Both the position numbers and the translations under genes were made by a program. Under the pieces are notes generated by a model. That model was not told where the DNA came from. It was given only the letters and a program-made list of their open reading frames with translations, and did not search any database. From Defluviitaleaceae bacterium (GTDB lineage: Bacteria; Bacillota; Clostridia; Lachnospirales; WQUN01), in NCBI GenBank assembly GCA_009779755.1, contig WRDO01000005.1, positions 1 through 64,000 of the forward strand: DNA of 64,000 nucleotides, in the 5' to 3' direction. Shown in pieces: positions 36,728 to 45,829 of the stretch. Positions within the stretch are counted from its first letter, which is position 1. The number at the start of each line of letters is the position of its first letter.

Positions 36728-36915
36728 ACCCCGGCGAGCGGGGGGATGCCCCCGTCGCTTGTGGCGAAAATGGGTACATGTCGGCTCGGTACGGCAAGTG
36801 AAATCGCTTGTCTCCGCAAGCGGAGCCTTCTCGATTTCACGTAAGCCGTCCCTTCGCCGCCATGCACCCATTTTCGCCAATCGCTCCGTGGGCATCCCCC
36901 CCCGCTCGCCGGGGT
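36728..36915. repeat. Long imperfect inverted-repeat element (about 188 bp)
   Basis: Outer arms (ACCCCGGCGAGCGGGGGGAT... and its complement ending GCTCGCCGGGGT) pair over about 24 bases. Second arms (TGGCGAAAATGGGT with ACCCATTTTCGCCA), third arms (GTGAAATCG with CGATTTCAC) and a central CTCCGCAAGCGGAG hairpin nest inside. The whole can fold as one long cruciform or RNA rod. It starts 15 bases after the fliH stop. It occupies most of a 304-base stretch without genes. No transposase is present, so it looks like a non-autonomous repeat. Confidence 0.75.
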
Positions 36916-37017
36916 ACGGTTGGCTCGATAAAAAAAGCAAGTTTGTTTTTGTGTATCTGAGTACTTATGTAACCGTATTTTTATGGGCGTGCGTGATTTA
37001 TATTTGGTGGTGTTGAA

Positions 37018-37485
37018 ATGGAAATAATTAAGCATGATGAATTATTTTTTTGCGGATTCCTCGTAAAACCAAGCGGAGGAAATTCGTGGGAAAAATATGA
37101 AAAAACAACAGAAATTTATGAACCACCGGAACTTATTGATTGGACAGGTTACGAAGTATGGTTTTTTCCAACTGAAGGCGAACAAGTATTTACCGCCTGC
37201 CGCCAAAAAGAAAAAATTGTGTCTTCGCATTATGAATTACTATGTATTCCGGCAATGGAATGGGTAGTGTTCGATATAGACCATAAAATCGACCAAAACC
37301 CGCAGTATGCAGATATTGATAAATGGTTTGCTGAAAACAAAAATGTTTATAAGCGTTTTTTGTGGGATGCAAACGGTCGTGTCGGAATTTCGGAATTTGT
37401 AATATGCCGATTTGACCATGACGGCAAATTTGGCAAGGAGCAAATAATGGAATATTGGATACCGATTGTCAGAATAGCTGAATAG
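37018..37485 (+). CDS. GyrI-like effector-binding domain protein
   Basis: 155 residues. The overall pattern (YEVWFFPTEGEQVF..., PAMEWVVFD near the middle, WDANGRVGISEFVICRF and the final MEYWIPIV) fits the GyrI-like small-molecule-binding domain found alone or fused to AraC/MerR regulators. No DNA-binding part is present. It may bind or hydrolyse a small ligand. Codons are strongly AT-rich compared with fliH and fliI on either side, indicating a foreign origin. It sits between the long palindrome and a direct repeat inside the flagellar operon. Confidence 0.6.
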   Translation: MEIIKHDELFFCGFLVKPSGGNSWEKYEKTTEIYEPPELIDWTGYEVWFFPTEGEQVFTACRQKEKIVSSHYELLCIPAMEWVVFDIDHKIDQNPQYADIDKWFAENKNVYKRFLWDANGRVGISEFVICRFDHDGKFGKEQIMEYWIPIVRIAE

Positions 37486-37502
37486 CATAAGAGCATTATT
37501 TT

Positions 37503-37560
37503 ATTTAAACAGTAAATGTTTTAAACACCCGTAACCTTCGCGGGGGAAGCCGATAAAAAA
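37503..37560 (+). repeat. Direct repeat R1 flanking the deaminase gene
   Basis: Shares TTTTAAACACCCGTAACC, a GC hairpin (CTTCGCGGGGGAAG here) and a following GATA with R2 at 38291-38347. An AT-rich inverted repeat (TTTAAACA...TGTTTTAAA) leads in. Its tail GATAAAAAAGCAA resembles the end of the 36728-36915 palindrome. Confidence 0.65.
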
Positions 37561-37623
37561 GCAAATCTGCATTAATAACATAGCAACAGACATCATACAG
37601 CCAATAATTGGAGGCATATAAAA

Positions 37624-38241
37624 ATGTGGAATACGCTGACAAAACCTTGGCAAGCCGCTTTTGAGCAAGCATGGGAATCCTTTATATGCGGTTCATACCC
37701 CGTTGGCGTGGTAATAACGGACGAAAACGACGAGATTATATCCCGAGGACGAAACCGTTCGTATGAAAAAGGCATATTAAATCCTATAATAGCCCATGCC
37801 GAAACGGACGCCATTCAAAAATTAAATGTCGCAAAGTTTCCGAATGTCCGCAGTTACACTTTATATACGACATTAGAACCTTGCCCGATGTGTATGGGCG
37901 CACTTGTTATGTCAAATCTGCGAAAATTAAAAATTGCTGCGAGGGATGGGTTTGGCGGAGCGGCATATTATTGTGAAAAAGATCCGTATTTTATATCAAA
38001 AAAGGTAATGGTTGATTTTAATCCGGAATTGGAAAAGGTACAGCTTGTAATCACGGCTTATTTCGTTCTTAGATCAAATAATGAATCAACGAACAGGTTC
38101 TTAACCTTTTTTGAAAAAGATAATCCAAAAGCTATGGAAACGGCAAAATTATTATATGTTGAAAAGCGTTTAGACCGGCATATTGAAAATAAAACGCCTT
38201 TGGGTAATATATTTGATGAAATTGTTTCTCAATTTATATAA
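37624..38241 (+). CDS. CMP/dCMP-type nucleoside deaminase
   Basis: 205 residues. Zinc-dependent deaminase motifs are intact: HAETDAIQKL (His ligand and catalytic Glu) and EPCPMCMGAL (two Cys ligands). The fold resembles guanine deaminase or tRNA adenosine deaminase; a 60-residue C-terminal extension is unrecognised. Cytosolic; substrate not predictable. GGAGG lies 10 bases before the ATG. The gene is AT-rich, flanked by direct repeats R1 and R2, and interrupts the flagellar operon. Confidence 0.8.
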   Translation: MWNTLTKPWQAAFEQAWESFICGSYPVGVVITDENDEIISRGRNRSYEKGILNPIIAHAETDAIQKLNVAKFPNVRSYTLYTTLEPCPMCMGALVMSNLRKLKIAARDGFGGAAYYCEKDPYFISKKVMVDFNPELEKVQLVITAYFVLRSNNESTNRFLTFFEKDNPKAMETAKLLYVEKRLDRHIENKTPLGNIFDEIVSQFI

Positions 38242-38290
38242 ATTAAGAGTTAATATTATTAATTTGTTGTGCCTGATAAGCCATTATATT

Positions 38291-38347
38291 AATTAAAAAG
38301 TAATTGCTTTTTAAACACCCGTAACCCCCGCGGGGGAGGCGATACAC
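38291..38347 (+). repeat. Direct repeat R2 flanking the deaminase gene
   Basis: Begins with the inverted repeat TTAAAAAG-N6-CTTTTTAA, then ACACCCGTAACC, then the palindrome CCCCCGCGGGGG and GGCGATA. Same layout as R1 about 790 bases upstream. It ends 36 bases before fliI. Confidence 0.65.
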
Positions 38348-38383
38348 ATAAAAACAAAATCCCCTAATAGGTGATCCCTTTAT

Positions 38384-39691
38384 ATGAACGTAAACCTGGC
38401 GAAGTACCGTTCGGTACTGGATAAAAACTACATCCGCAAGCTGGGCCGCGTATCTCAGGTAGTGGGGCTGACCATCGAATCCACCGGCCCCGACGTATAC
38501 ATCGGGCAAACCTGCCACATCAAAGCCAAAAAATATGATACGCCCGTCCTCGCCGAGGTCGTGGGGTTTAAGGAAAACCATATCCTGTTAATGCCGCTGG
38601 ATGATATGGCGGGCGTGGGGCCCGGTAATATCGTGGAAGCGCAGGAACGCCCCATCACCGTTCGCGTTTCCGATAAATTGTTGGGAAGGGTGCTTGACGG
38701 TTTGGGCCGCCCCATGGACGGAAAACCCGAAATCGACGACGGCGTGGAATTTAACGTGACCAACCCCGCGCCCAATCCCCTGCACCGCAAACGGATCGAA
38801 AACCCGTTGACATTGGGCGTAAAGGCCATCGACGGGTTATTGACCATCGGTAAGGGCCAACGCGCGGGTATCTTCGCCGGGTCGGGTGTGGGCAAATCCA
38901 CGCTTATGGGTATGATCGCACGTAATACGAAAGCGGATATCAACGTCATATCGCTGGTGGGCGAACGGGGCAGGGAAGTGCGCGAGTTCATCGAAAAGGA
39001 TTTGGGTAAGGAAGGATTGGCGCGTTCGATCCTCGTAATCGCAACGTCGGACAAACCCGCGCTCGTGCGTTTGAAGTGCGCCGAAGTTGCCACCAGTATT
39101 GCGGAATATTTCCGTTCCCAAGGAAAAGACGTCATGCTGCTTATGGACTCCCTTACACGTTATGCGATGGCGCAGCGGGAAGTGGGCTTGGCCATCGGCG
39201 AACCGCCCGTTTCGCGCGGGTATACGCCATCGGTATTTGCCAAGATTCCGCACCTTTTGGAACGCGCAGGAAATGACGCGAAGGGTTCGATAACGGGGTT
39301 GTACACGGTACTCGTGGATGGCGATGATTTAACGGAGCCCGTTACCGACACCGCCCGATCGGTGTTGGACGGGCATATCGTGCTTTCACGCAAGATCGCA
39401 AACCGAAACCATTACCCCGCGATCGACGTGTTGGCCAGCGTTTCGCGCTGTATGTCCGACATCGTGGACAAAGATCATAAAACGAACGCCAACGGAATCA
39501 AAAAATCCATGGCTGTATACGCCAATTCCGAGGACTTAATCAACATCGGCGCGTACGTAAAGGGTTCAAGCGCGGAAATTGACGACGCCATCGCCAAACA
39601 CGCCCCGATCAACGACTTCCTCACGCAAGCCGTGGAGGATAAGTTTTCGTTCGAACAGGCGCGGGAGCTTATGAAAGGGATTTTATCCTGA
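38384..39691 (+). CDS. fliI: Flagellar export ATPase FliI
   Basis: 435 residues. Walker A GSGVGKSTLMGMI, the GERGREVREFIE motif, Walker B VMLLMDSLTRYA and GEPPVSRGYTPSVFA are typical of the F1-beta-like type III export ATPase. It unfolds or releases substrates at the export gate together with FliH and FliJ. AGGTGAT precedes the ATG. Its last base is shared with the fliJ start. Confidence 0.96.
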   Translation: MNVNLAKYRSVLDKNYIRKLGRVSQVVGLTIESTGPDVYIGQTCHIKAKKYDTPVLAEVVGFKENHILLMPLDDMAGVGPGNIVEAQERPITVRVSDKLLGRVLDGLGRPMDGKPEIDDGVEFNVTNPAPNPLHRKRIENPLTLGVKAIDGLLTIGKGQRAGIFAGSGVGKSTLMGMIARNTKADINVISLVGERGREVREFIEKDLGKEGLARSILVIATSDKPALVRLKCAEVATSIAEYFRSQGKDVMLLMDSLTRYAMAQREVGLAIGEPPVSRGYTPSVFAKIPHLLERAGNDAKGSITGLYTVLVDGDDLTEPVTDTARSVLDGHIVLSRKIANRNHYPAIDVLASVSRCMSDIVDKDHKTNANGIKKSMAVYANSEDLINIGAYVKGSSAEIDDAIAKHAPINDFLTQAVEDKFSFEQARELMKGILS

Positions 39692-40149
39692 TGGCGCGGT
39701 TTAACTTCCGCCTGCAGCAATATTTGGGCGTAAAGGAACAAATCGAGGAGCAAAAGGAGCTGGAATACAGCAAAGCCGTACGGAAATTGGAAGAGGAAAA
39801 AAATCTCCTGCGGCAAATGAACGAGCAACGGGAACGGCAAATCGAGGATTTCCGCATGGCTGCGATGAATGCCATCGACCCCATCGAAATAAGGAATTTA
39901 AATACCTCAATCGAACGCTTAAAAAATCACATCAAGCAGCAGGAAGAACATGTCAAAGCCGCCGAAGCCTTCGCGGACAAGAAACGGTCGGAGCTCGTCG
40001 AAGCGATGAAGGAACGCAAGGCACTCGAAATCGTACGTGACAACGCACGCGAGGAGTTCATCAAAGAAGAACAACTCGCGGAACAGAAGCTGATGGACGA
40101 ATTGGTGAGTTTTAAATATAAGAATGCGCAGGACGGGAAGGCAGGATAA
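39691..40149 (+). CDS. fliJ: Flagellar export protein FliJ
   Basis: 152 residues, almost entirely coiled coil rich in Glu, Lys, Gln and Ala. It begins FNFRLQQYLGVKEQIEEQ, the typical FliJ opening. FliJ links FliI to the FlhA gate like the gamma stalk of F1. Overlaps fliI by one base and precedes the MotE-like gene by 3 bases. Confidence 0.88.
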   Translation: MARFNFRLQQYLGVKEQIEEQKELEYSKAVRKLEEEKNLLRQMNEQRERQIEDFRMAAMNAIDPIEIRNLNTSIERLKNHIKQQEEHVKAAEAFADKKRSELVEAMKERKALEIVRDNAREEFIKEEQLAEQKLMDELVSFKYKNAQDGKAG

Positions 40150-40152
40150 CCG

Positions 40153-41043
40153 ATGGACGACGAAAAAATCACAAAGCGGCTAAACGAGCAGATAAAAAAA
40201 CCCAACACCCCCAAAGGAAAGACCCCGCCCAAAAAAGGTAAAAGGGGTCTTATTATCATTATTTTACTGGTGTTGATCATCGGCGGCGTCATCACCGTCG
40301 TAGGGTTGAACTTGTTTGACTTCCGCGAGGGTACGCTTATGCCGTATCTGCGCAACGCGCCGCTGGTGGGGGGATTGTTCCCGCCCGCGGAGGAAGAAAG
40401 CGAAGAGATTCCGCTGGAGGAAATGGATGCCCGCCAATTGGCGAACATGATACGCGCGCTGGAACGTGAAATCGAGGTGTTGCAATCGCAAATAAACGCG
40501 CAATCGGCGCGGGAACGCGAGCACCTGCTCCTTATCGCGCGGCTGCGCCCCTTCCGCGACCATTGGTTTGAATACCAACGCGTGAGCGCCGAATTTAACG
40601 CCATGATCGCACGCGGCGATCCGGACGCCTTCCTTAACCATATACAGTATATTATGCCTGAGTTCTACGAACGGTTGGCGCGCGATTCGATCGCTTTGCG
40701 TGATTTTGACGAATCGGTCATGTCACAGGTAAGGACGCTGAGCAACATGCAGGAAAGGAACGCCGCCGACGTGCTGGTAAACCTGCGGTTGACCGATATC
40801 GATTTGTTGGTCAGCATACTCAACGCCATGTCGAATCCCTTACGGGGTGCGATACTGGATAGAATGGACGCCGAAATCGCCGCCCATATGCTTCGTTTGA
40901 TATCCATGCCCGTCCCGGTCCTGCCGCCTATGGCGCCCGCATTGTTTACCCCGCCGCTGCCCGAAACGTTCGAGGATATAACGCCGGAAGAAGAATATGA
41001 CGATGTAGATGAGAATGGTGAAAACGATACGGACACCGACTAA
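40153..41043 (+). CDS. MotE/MgtE-N-like flagellar operon protein
   Basis: 296 residues. A basic cytoplasmic start (about 1-30), one transmembrane span (GLIIIILLVLIIGGVITVV region), a coiled coil (about 95-120), and a C-terminal helical repeat domain of the MgtE N-terminal type (MQERNAADVLVNL, ILDRMDAEIAAHML). Proteins of this layout lie after fliJ in Bacillota and Campylobacter; MotE acts as a chaperone for MotC in the latter. Here it is probably a stator or hook-length accessory. Acidic tail. Confidence 0.78.
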   Translation: MDDEKITKRLNEQIKKPNTPKGKTPPKKGKRGLIIIILLVLIIGGVITVVGLNLFDFREGTLMPYLRNAPLVGGLFPPAEEESEEIPLEEMDARQLANMIRALEREIEVLQSQINAQSAREREHLLLIARLRPFRDHWFEYQRVSAEFNAMIARGDPDAFLNHIQYIMPEFYERLARDSIALRDFDESVMSQVRTLSNMQERNAADVLVNLRLTDIDLLVSILNAMSNPLRGAILDRMDAEIAAHMLRLISMPVPVLPPMAPALFTPPLPETFEDITPEEEYDDVDENGENDTDTD

Positions 41044-41066
41044 CCCTAAAGGAAAGGAGGAAATCC

Positions 41067-42497
41067 ATGCAAACACACGAAACATTAAACGCGTCGGGTA
41101 TCAGACTTACGCCCCGCAATCTGTTCGCCGTCGAACGCGCAAGCCAAGGCGGCTTCGAGCTTATCTTCGCCGACGCGCAACGGCGCGAAGGCATCCGCGC
41201 TACCGAGGCGATCACCCCCGCATCCAATCGAAACGAAAGGCGTAACCCATCGGAATCGCGCACGCACGGTCCGGAAGCCTCGCGGTCGGCGGAACAACCC
41301 CGCAATACGCGGCGCGCCGGCGAAACGCGTTCATCGGAAGGGGAACCCGCACACGACGATAAAGGCCAATCCCATGCCGCCGTGTATGAAGCCGCGTCCG
41401 CGGAAGCAAACGCCGTTTGCGACATCCATAACCCCATACCCGAAATGGAAATCATTAACGCAGTCGCCGAAATATTGCAAATCCAATCGGATGTGCTGGG
41501 TATTATGTTGGCGCAAGCCGAACTGGTCCCGCAGGATTTGACGGAGCCGCAGAACGTGACCGCATTGCTGCAACAGGTATACGGAGCGGAAAGCCCTGCG
41601 GCATTGCTGGGTGAACCGGAATTTCCGGTAAACTACAAAGCCGTAAACGAAGCCATGGTCCAACTGGCGGAAGCCGCCGAAACGCCGATCGAAGCGGTTG
41701 TGACGGCGCAACAAACCACGGCAACGCAAACAGCCGCAACAACGCAATCGGAAGGAACCGCTGTTCCCATCGTTGAAGGCTTACGCTATGCCGAAAGGGA
41801 CGGCGAAATCATCGTAAGCGACGCACCCATCGAGGAAGAAACCGACGCGCAGGCACCAAGGCCATCAGCGTCTGCGGCAAGCGCATCCGCGTCAACGCAA
41901 ACGGCGACCGCCGCAAGCGCGTCAGCCGAGTCGCAACCGCTGTTATCCGCGGAAGGCGCACCCTTGATACCCGCGGGTGAAGCCTTTATCGACCCCGCCG
42001 CCGTCAACGTAAGCCCGATGGAAAATCAGGTGGAAGACCGCGTGCAATCGGTGCAGGTAACGCAACAAGCCCAAGCGGCGCAAAACGTCGATCCCGCCGA
42101 TGTCATTAACCAAATCATGTCGCAAATCCGCGTGCATACGGGCGAGCAGGTAACCGAAATGCGCCTGACCCTGCGTCCGGAATCGCTCGGCGACATCGTG
42201 CTGCGCGTACTGACGCAAAACGGCATCGTAACCGCCCAATTTATCGCCGAAAGCCAACGCGTACGGGAAGCGCTCGAATCCAGCTTTAACCAATTGCGCG
42301 ACGCGTTGCAGGATCAGGGCATCCAATTCTCGGAACTGAGCGTTTCGGTACGCGACGATGAAAACGAGCGTATGAACCGATTCGCACAAGGCCGCCAAAA
42401 TACGCGTAACCGTGCGGCAAGCGTCGAATCGGTCGAAGAAGCGGTCGCAACGACAACGAGCATCGACTTCGACGCAACGATCGACCTGTCGGCGTAG
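41067..42497 (+). CDS. fliK: Flagellar hook-length control protein FliK
   Basis: 476 residues. The C-terminal Flg_hook domain is clear (EMRLTLRPESLGDIVLRVL, QRVREALESSFNQLRDAL, about 370-440). The rest is low-complexity, rich in Ala, Ser, Gln and Glu (about 255-300), as expected for a molecular ruler. FliK measures hook length and switches FlhB specificity. AAAGGAGG precedes the ATG. Confidence 0.88.
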   Translation: MQTHETLNASGIRLTPRNLFAVERASQGGFELIFADAQRREGIRATEAITPASNRNERRNPSESRTHGPEASRSAEQPRNTRRAGETRSSEGEPAHDDKGQSHAAVYEAASAEANAVCDIHNPIPEMEIINAVAEILQIQSDVLGIMLAQAELVPQDLTEPQNVTALLQQVYGAESPAALLGEPEFPVNYKAVNEAMVQLAEAAETPIEAVVTAQQTTATQTAATTQSEGTAVPIVEGLRYAERDGEIIVSDAPIEEETDAQAPRPSASAASASASTQTATAASASAESQPLLSAEGAPLIPAGEAFIDPAAVNVSPMENQVEDRVQSVQVTQQAQAAQNVDPADVINQIMSQIRVHTGEQVTEMRLTLRPESLGDIVLRVLTQNGIVTAQFIAESQRVREALESSFNQLRDALQDQGIQFSELSVSVRDDENERMNRFAQGRQNTRNRAASVESVEEAVATTTSIDFDATIDLSA

Positions 42498-42529
42498 CAA
42501 CACCTCATCCTGATGAAAGGAGCAAAATA

Positions 42530-43495
42530 ATGGCAAACAACGTTTTATGGTCAAACATCGGCGATATCCCGCAGTCGGAACTATCCAACTGGGCAAACTC
42601 CGAACGTGTACCCAACAGCGACATGGATCGCCAAGCCTTCCTTAACCTGTTGATGACGCAGCTTAAGTTCCAAGACCCGCTTAACCCGATGGACGACCGC
42701 GATTTTATGGCGCAAATGGCGCAATTCTCGGCGCTTGAGCAAATGGTCAACCTTAACCAGTCCTTCGAACGTTCGCAAGCCTTCGGCATGATCGGGCAGG
42801 AAGTGGAATTCGGCTTCCGCCATCCCCAATCGGGCGAATGGATTGAGAACTACGGCGTGGTGCAGGGCGTGACGATCCAAAGCGGCGAGGTATTCCTGTT
42901 CGTGGACGGCCACGACGTACCCTTCACCGCGGTGCGTGCGGTCGGCGAAAATCCCGTCAACCCCATCAACAGTGTACTGAACGCCGTTAACCAATCCCGC
43001 GTGCAGGACATGGTAGGTCGCACTGTACAAGCCTTGGTGCACAACGCGCAAGGGGATGTGACCGATTTCGTGGAAGGAAGGGTCAATTACATCAAGATCA
43101 GCGGCAACCAATCGGTATTGGTCATCGGCAACCGTGAAGTGTTTCCGTGGGAAGTAGCGTCCATATCGGACGGCCCGATCCTCATCGGTTCGCAGGTCTT
43201 TACCAACGGCGACAAGCTGGCGGATGTGGAAATCCAAAACAACCGCGCATACTTGGTCTTCGCCAACGGCACGCGCGAATTTGTGGAACGTATCAACTAC
43301 GCGATGGAAGCCATCAAATACGTGGACCAATTCATCCAACACATCGATGTCAGCGGCGTGGTGGAGGATATCACCATCCGTAACGGCGTACCCTTCTTTA
43401 ACGTGTTGATGGAGAACGCGGACGGCACCTCCGAAAGACGGGAAGTCAGCTATCTGGTATTCCTTGCGGACAGGGTAGCGGGGAACAACAAATGA
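42530..43495 (+). CDS. flgD: Flagellar hook capping protein FlgD
   Basis: 321 residues. The N-terminal signature MDRQAFLNLLMTQLKFQDPL and DRDFMAQMAQFSALEQM is diagnostic of FlgD, which caps the growing hook. The C-terminal 120 residues are extra beta-type sequence beyond the usual length. AAAGGAG precedes the ATG; the stop overlaps the next gene by 4 bases. Confidence 0.92.
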   Translation: MANNVLWSNIGDIPQSELSNWANSERVPNSDMDRQAFLNLLMTQLKFQDPLNPMDDRDFMAQMAQFSALEQMVNLNQSFERSQAFGMIGQEVEFGFRHPQSGEWIENYGVVQGVTIQSGEVFLFVDGHDVPFTAVRAVGENPVNPINSVLNAVNQSRVQDMVGRTVQALVHNAQGDVTDFVEGRVNYIKISGNQSVLVIGNREVFPWEVASISDGPILIGSQVFTNGDKLADVEIQNNRAYLVFANGTREFVERINYAMEAIKYVDQFIQHIDVSGVVEDITIRNGVPFFNVLMENADGTSERREVSYLVFLADRVAGNNK

Positions 43496-43839
43496 TTGCA
43501 CCGAATGTACGCCCGAATGTAGTCGGCATTGATACCGCGGCAAGGCAAGTTACGCAACAGGGACAACCCATCCAGCAACCTTCGGTAAGTTTCCGCGACG
43601 TATTATTTTCCAAACACGCGGCATTACGGCTGGACTCGCGCGATATCAAGCTCTCCGACGATCAAATTACACGCTTGGGTACGGCAATCGGTAAAGCGCA
43701 GGAAAAAGGTATACGCGATTCGCTGATATTGATGGACGATGTGGCGCTTGTGGTAAACATACGCTCGCGCACGGTGATAACCGCTATGAACAGGCAGGAC
43801 AACGTATTTTCAAACATCGACGGCGCGGTGATTGTATAA
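43492..43839 (+). CDS. Conserved flagellar operon protein (TIGR02530 type)
   Basis: 115 residues. The pattern FRDVLFSKHAALRLDSRDI, IRDSLILMDDVALVVNI and VFSNIDGAVIV matches the small protein regularly found between flgD and flgE in Bacillota. Function is unknown; it may be a hook export chaperone. ATGA overlap with flgD. A 134-base structured leader follows. Confidence 0.85.
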   Translation: MIAPNVRPNVVGIDTAARQVTQQGQPIQQPSVSFRDVLFSKHAALRLDSRDIKLSDDQITRLGTAIGKAQEKGIRDSLILMDDVALVVNIRSRTVITAMNRQDNVFSNIDGAVIV

Positions 43840-43855
43840 AACAGATGTTGCCGGA

Positions 43856-43954
43856 CCCCACGGGGAGGCACGGATTCCCGACCGACAGAAGGAATCCCAA
43901 CCCAATCACCGAATTTTCTTATAGGTAACCGGTACCGGACTTTGGTACGGGTTA
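43856..43954 (+). other. Structured leader upstream of flgE
   Basis: Three hairpins in the gap before flgE: CCCC-AC-GGGG (43856-43865), GGATTCC-N12-GGAATCC (43872-43897), and TAACCGGTACC with GGTACGGGTTA (43926-43954; ten pairs, one mismatch). None has a clear T-run. They could tune expression or stability of the highly expressed hook gene. Confidence 0.45.
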
Positions 43955-43973
43955 ACGAAAGGGGTTACTCAAA

Positions 43974-45692
43974 ATGATGCGTTCCATGTTTACCGGGGTT
44001 TCAGGGCTCCGCGTACACCAAACAAGGATGGACGTAATAGCAAACAACGTCGCCAACGTAAACACGGTTGGCTATAAGACGGCGCGGGCCACCTTCCGCG
44101 ACGCTTTTTACCAAAATTTATCGGGTGCAACCTCGGCCAACCCCGACGTGGGCCGCACGGGCGTAAACCCGCAGCAAATCGGTCTCGGGCTGTCCATGGG
44201 CTCGATCGACAATATCATGACGCAAGGGGCTTCCCAACGTACCGACTTTGGTATGGACATTATGATACAAAACGACGGTTTATTTATCGTGAGCGATTCG
44301 TCGGGTACGTTCTTCACCCGCGCGGGTAACGTAAACAAGGACGCACGGGGCAACCTTGGCATCAACGGGATGCAGCTGATGGGCTGGGATGTATTCGAAA
44401 ACGAAGACACGGGCCGTTGGGAAGTCAACCGTTCAAACTTGGTACCCTTGTCCATGAGCGGCGCAAAGGCGAACATGCCGAGCGAACCGACGACCTTCGT
44501 GGAATTGTCGGGCAATTTGAACATCCGCGATTTGGTCAACGTCATACGGTATGTTGAAACCGACCCCGAAGTCGCCGCCGATCCGACGCTTTTGAATCAA
44601 GTAAAACGGGGCGACATCATGCGTACCATGACTATCTTCGACAGCCTTGGCCACAGCTACGTGATAGACGTACGCTTCACGTACCACAATACGCCGGGTG
44701 CGAACAACTATTGGACGTTCGAATTCATAGGCGAGGAAGTGTTCAACGACGCCACGCCGCCGGTCAGCGAAGGTTTCGTAGTCCACGCGTGGCTTGACGG
44801 CACGCGCTCCACGGCGGCGAACCCGGTGGTACCGGCGCAGTTGCGTATCCACGCGGGGATGTTGATCCACGGGACGCCGGACGGGACCGGATTGGCCGAT
44901 TCGCCGCAAGGCGCAACCAACGTTATCGCCGCGAACATGCGCCCCACGGGGACGTTGGCGTTTGACTCGATGGGTAACCTGTTGGGCAAAGGCCCCGCGA
45001 CGCAGGCGACGGGTACGGGTACCAACCTGCGCCCCGAACCCGTTAGGATGGAGCCGATACCCACGGGTACGCAAACATGGGCCGACCAAGGCTGGCAAGT
45101 CAACTCCGGGAACGATTTTACCATGCATATCGTACCCATCCGCGGAACGAATCCGCGAGCGACCTTCGGCGACGCAGGCGGTGCCGTAATTGAATACGCC
45201 GCACCGGGAGCGGGCCATGTCCCGGGAGGGACGGCCCCCGTTATCCGTACCCCCGTCGGTTCCATGACCTTCAGCATGGCAGAATTCTTCAACAGGGGCG
45301 GTATGAACACCAACGCCGGGTTCGAACCCATCAACGGCAACCCGCCCGGCACGCTGCGCGATATCTCCATCGGGCGTGACGGCACGGTGACGGGTATGTT
45401 CACCAACGGACGCCTGCGCGTACTGGGGCAGATCCCGGTAGCGATGTTCTCAAACCCCGCGGGCTTGCAGCGTATGGGCTCAAACCTATGGGCCGTCACC
45501 GCCAACTCGGGTACGTTCGACGGCATCGGTGAAATCGGCGACATACAATCGGGCGCGCTTGAAATGTCGAATGTAGACTTGGCGCAGGAATTTACCGATA
45601 TGATCGTCACACAACGGGGTTTCCAGGCTTCGAGCCGTTTAATTTCCGTTTCGGACGAAATGATCCAAGAATTGGTTAACTTAAAGAGATAA
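43974..45692 (+). CDS. flgE: Flagellar hook protein FlgE
   Basis: 572 residues. N-terminal motif MFTGVSGLRVHQTRMDVIAN and C-terminal NVDLAQEFTDMIVTQRGFQ are the conserved axial-protein ends; the middle (about 150-450) forms hook domains. FlgE polymerises into the hook after export and capping by FlgD. A strong terminator follows, so the first half of the flagellar cluster ends here. Confidence 0.93.
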   Translation: MMRSMFTGVSGLRVHQTRMDVIANNVANVNTVGYKTARATFRDAFYQNLSGATSANPDVGRTGVNPQQIGLGLSMGSIDNIMTQGASQRTDFGMDIMIQNDGLFIVSDSSGTFFTRAGNVNKDARGNLGINGMQLMGWDVFENEDTGRWEVNRSNLVPLSMSGAKANMPSEPTTFVELSGNLNIRDLVNVIRYVETDPEVAADPTLLNQVKRGDIMRTMTIFDSLGHSYVIDVRFTYHNTPGANNYWTFEFIGEEVFNDATPPVSEGFVVHAWLDGTRSTAANPVVPAQLRIHAGMLIHGTPDGTGLADSPQGATNVIAANMRPTGTLAFDSMGNLLGKGPATQATGTGTNLRPEPVRMEPIPTGTQTWADQGWQVNSGNDFTMHIVPIRGTNPRATFGDAGGAVIEYAAPGAGHVPGGTAPVIRTPVGSMTFSMAEFFNRGGMNTNAGFEPINGNPPGTLRDISIGRDGTVTGMFTNGRLRVLGQIPVAMFSNPAGLQRMGSNLWAVTANSGTFDGIGEIGDIQSGALEMSNVDLAQEFTDMIVTQRGFQASSRLISVSDEMIQELVNLKR

Positions 45693-45702
45693 AAATAGGC
45701 GT

Positions 45703-45739
45703 ACGCGGGTTGGTAGTAAAAAACCGACCCGCGTTTTTT
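45703..45739 (+). terminator. Intrinsic terminator after flgE
   Basis: An 11-bp stem CGCGGGTTGGT / ACCGACCCGCG followed by six T, splitting the flagellar cluster into two transcripts or dampening read-through. Confidence 0.85.
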
Positions 45740-45829
45740 GACGTTTTTTATTAAAAACGAATAATTTCCCATTGTAACGAAACCGTCATTATGGTAGTAT
45801 CACCTATAATACGAGAGCGGAGGGATATT

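Noticed and set aside
37503..38347. Repeats R1 and R2 as integron attC sites
   Set aside because: They lack the paired RYYYAAC/GTTRRRY core sites, and no integrase is present; kept only as direct repeats.
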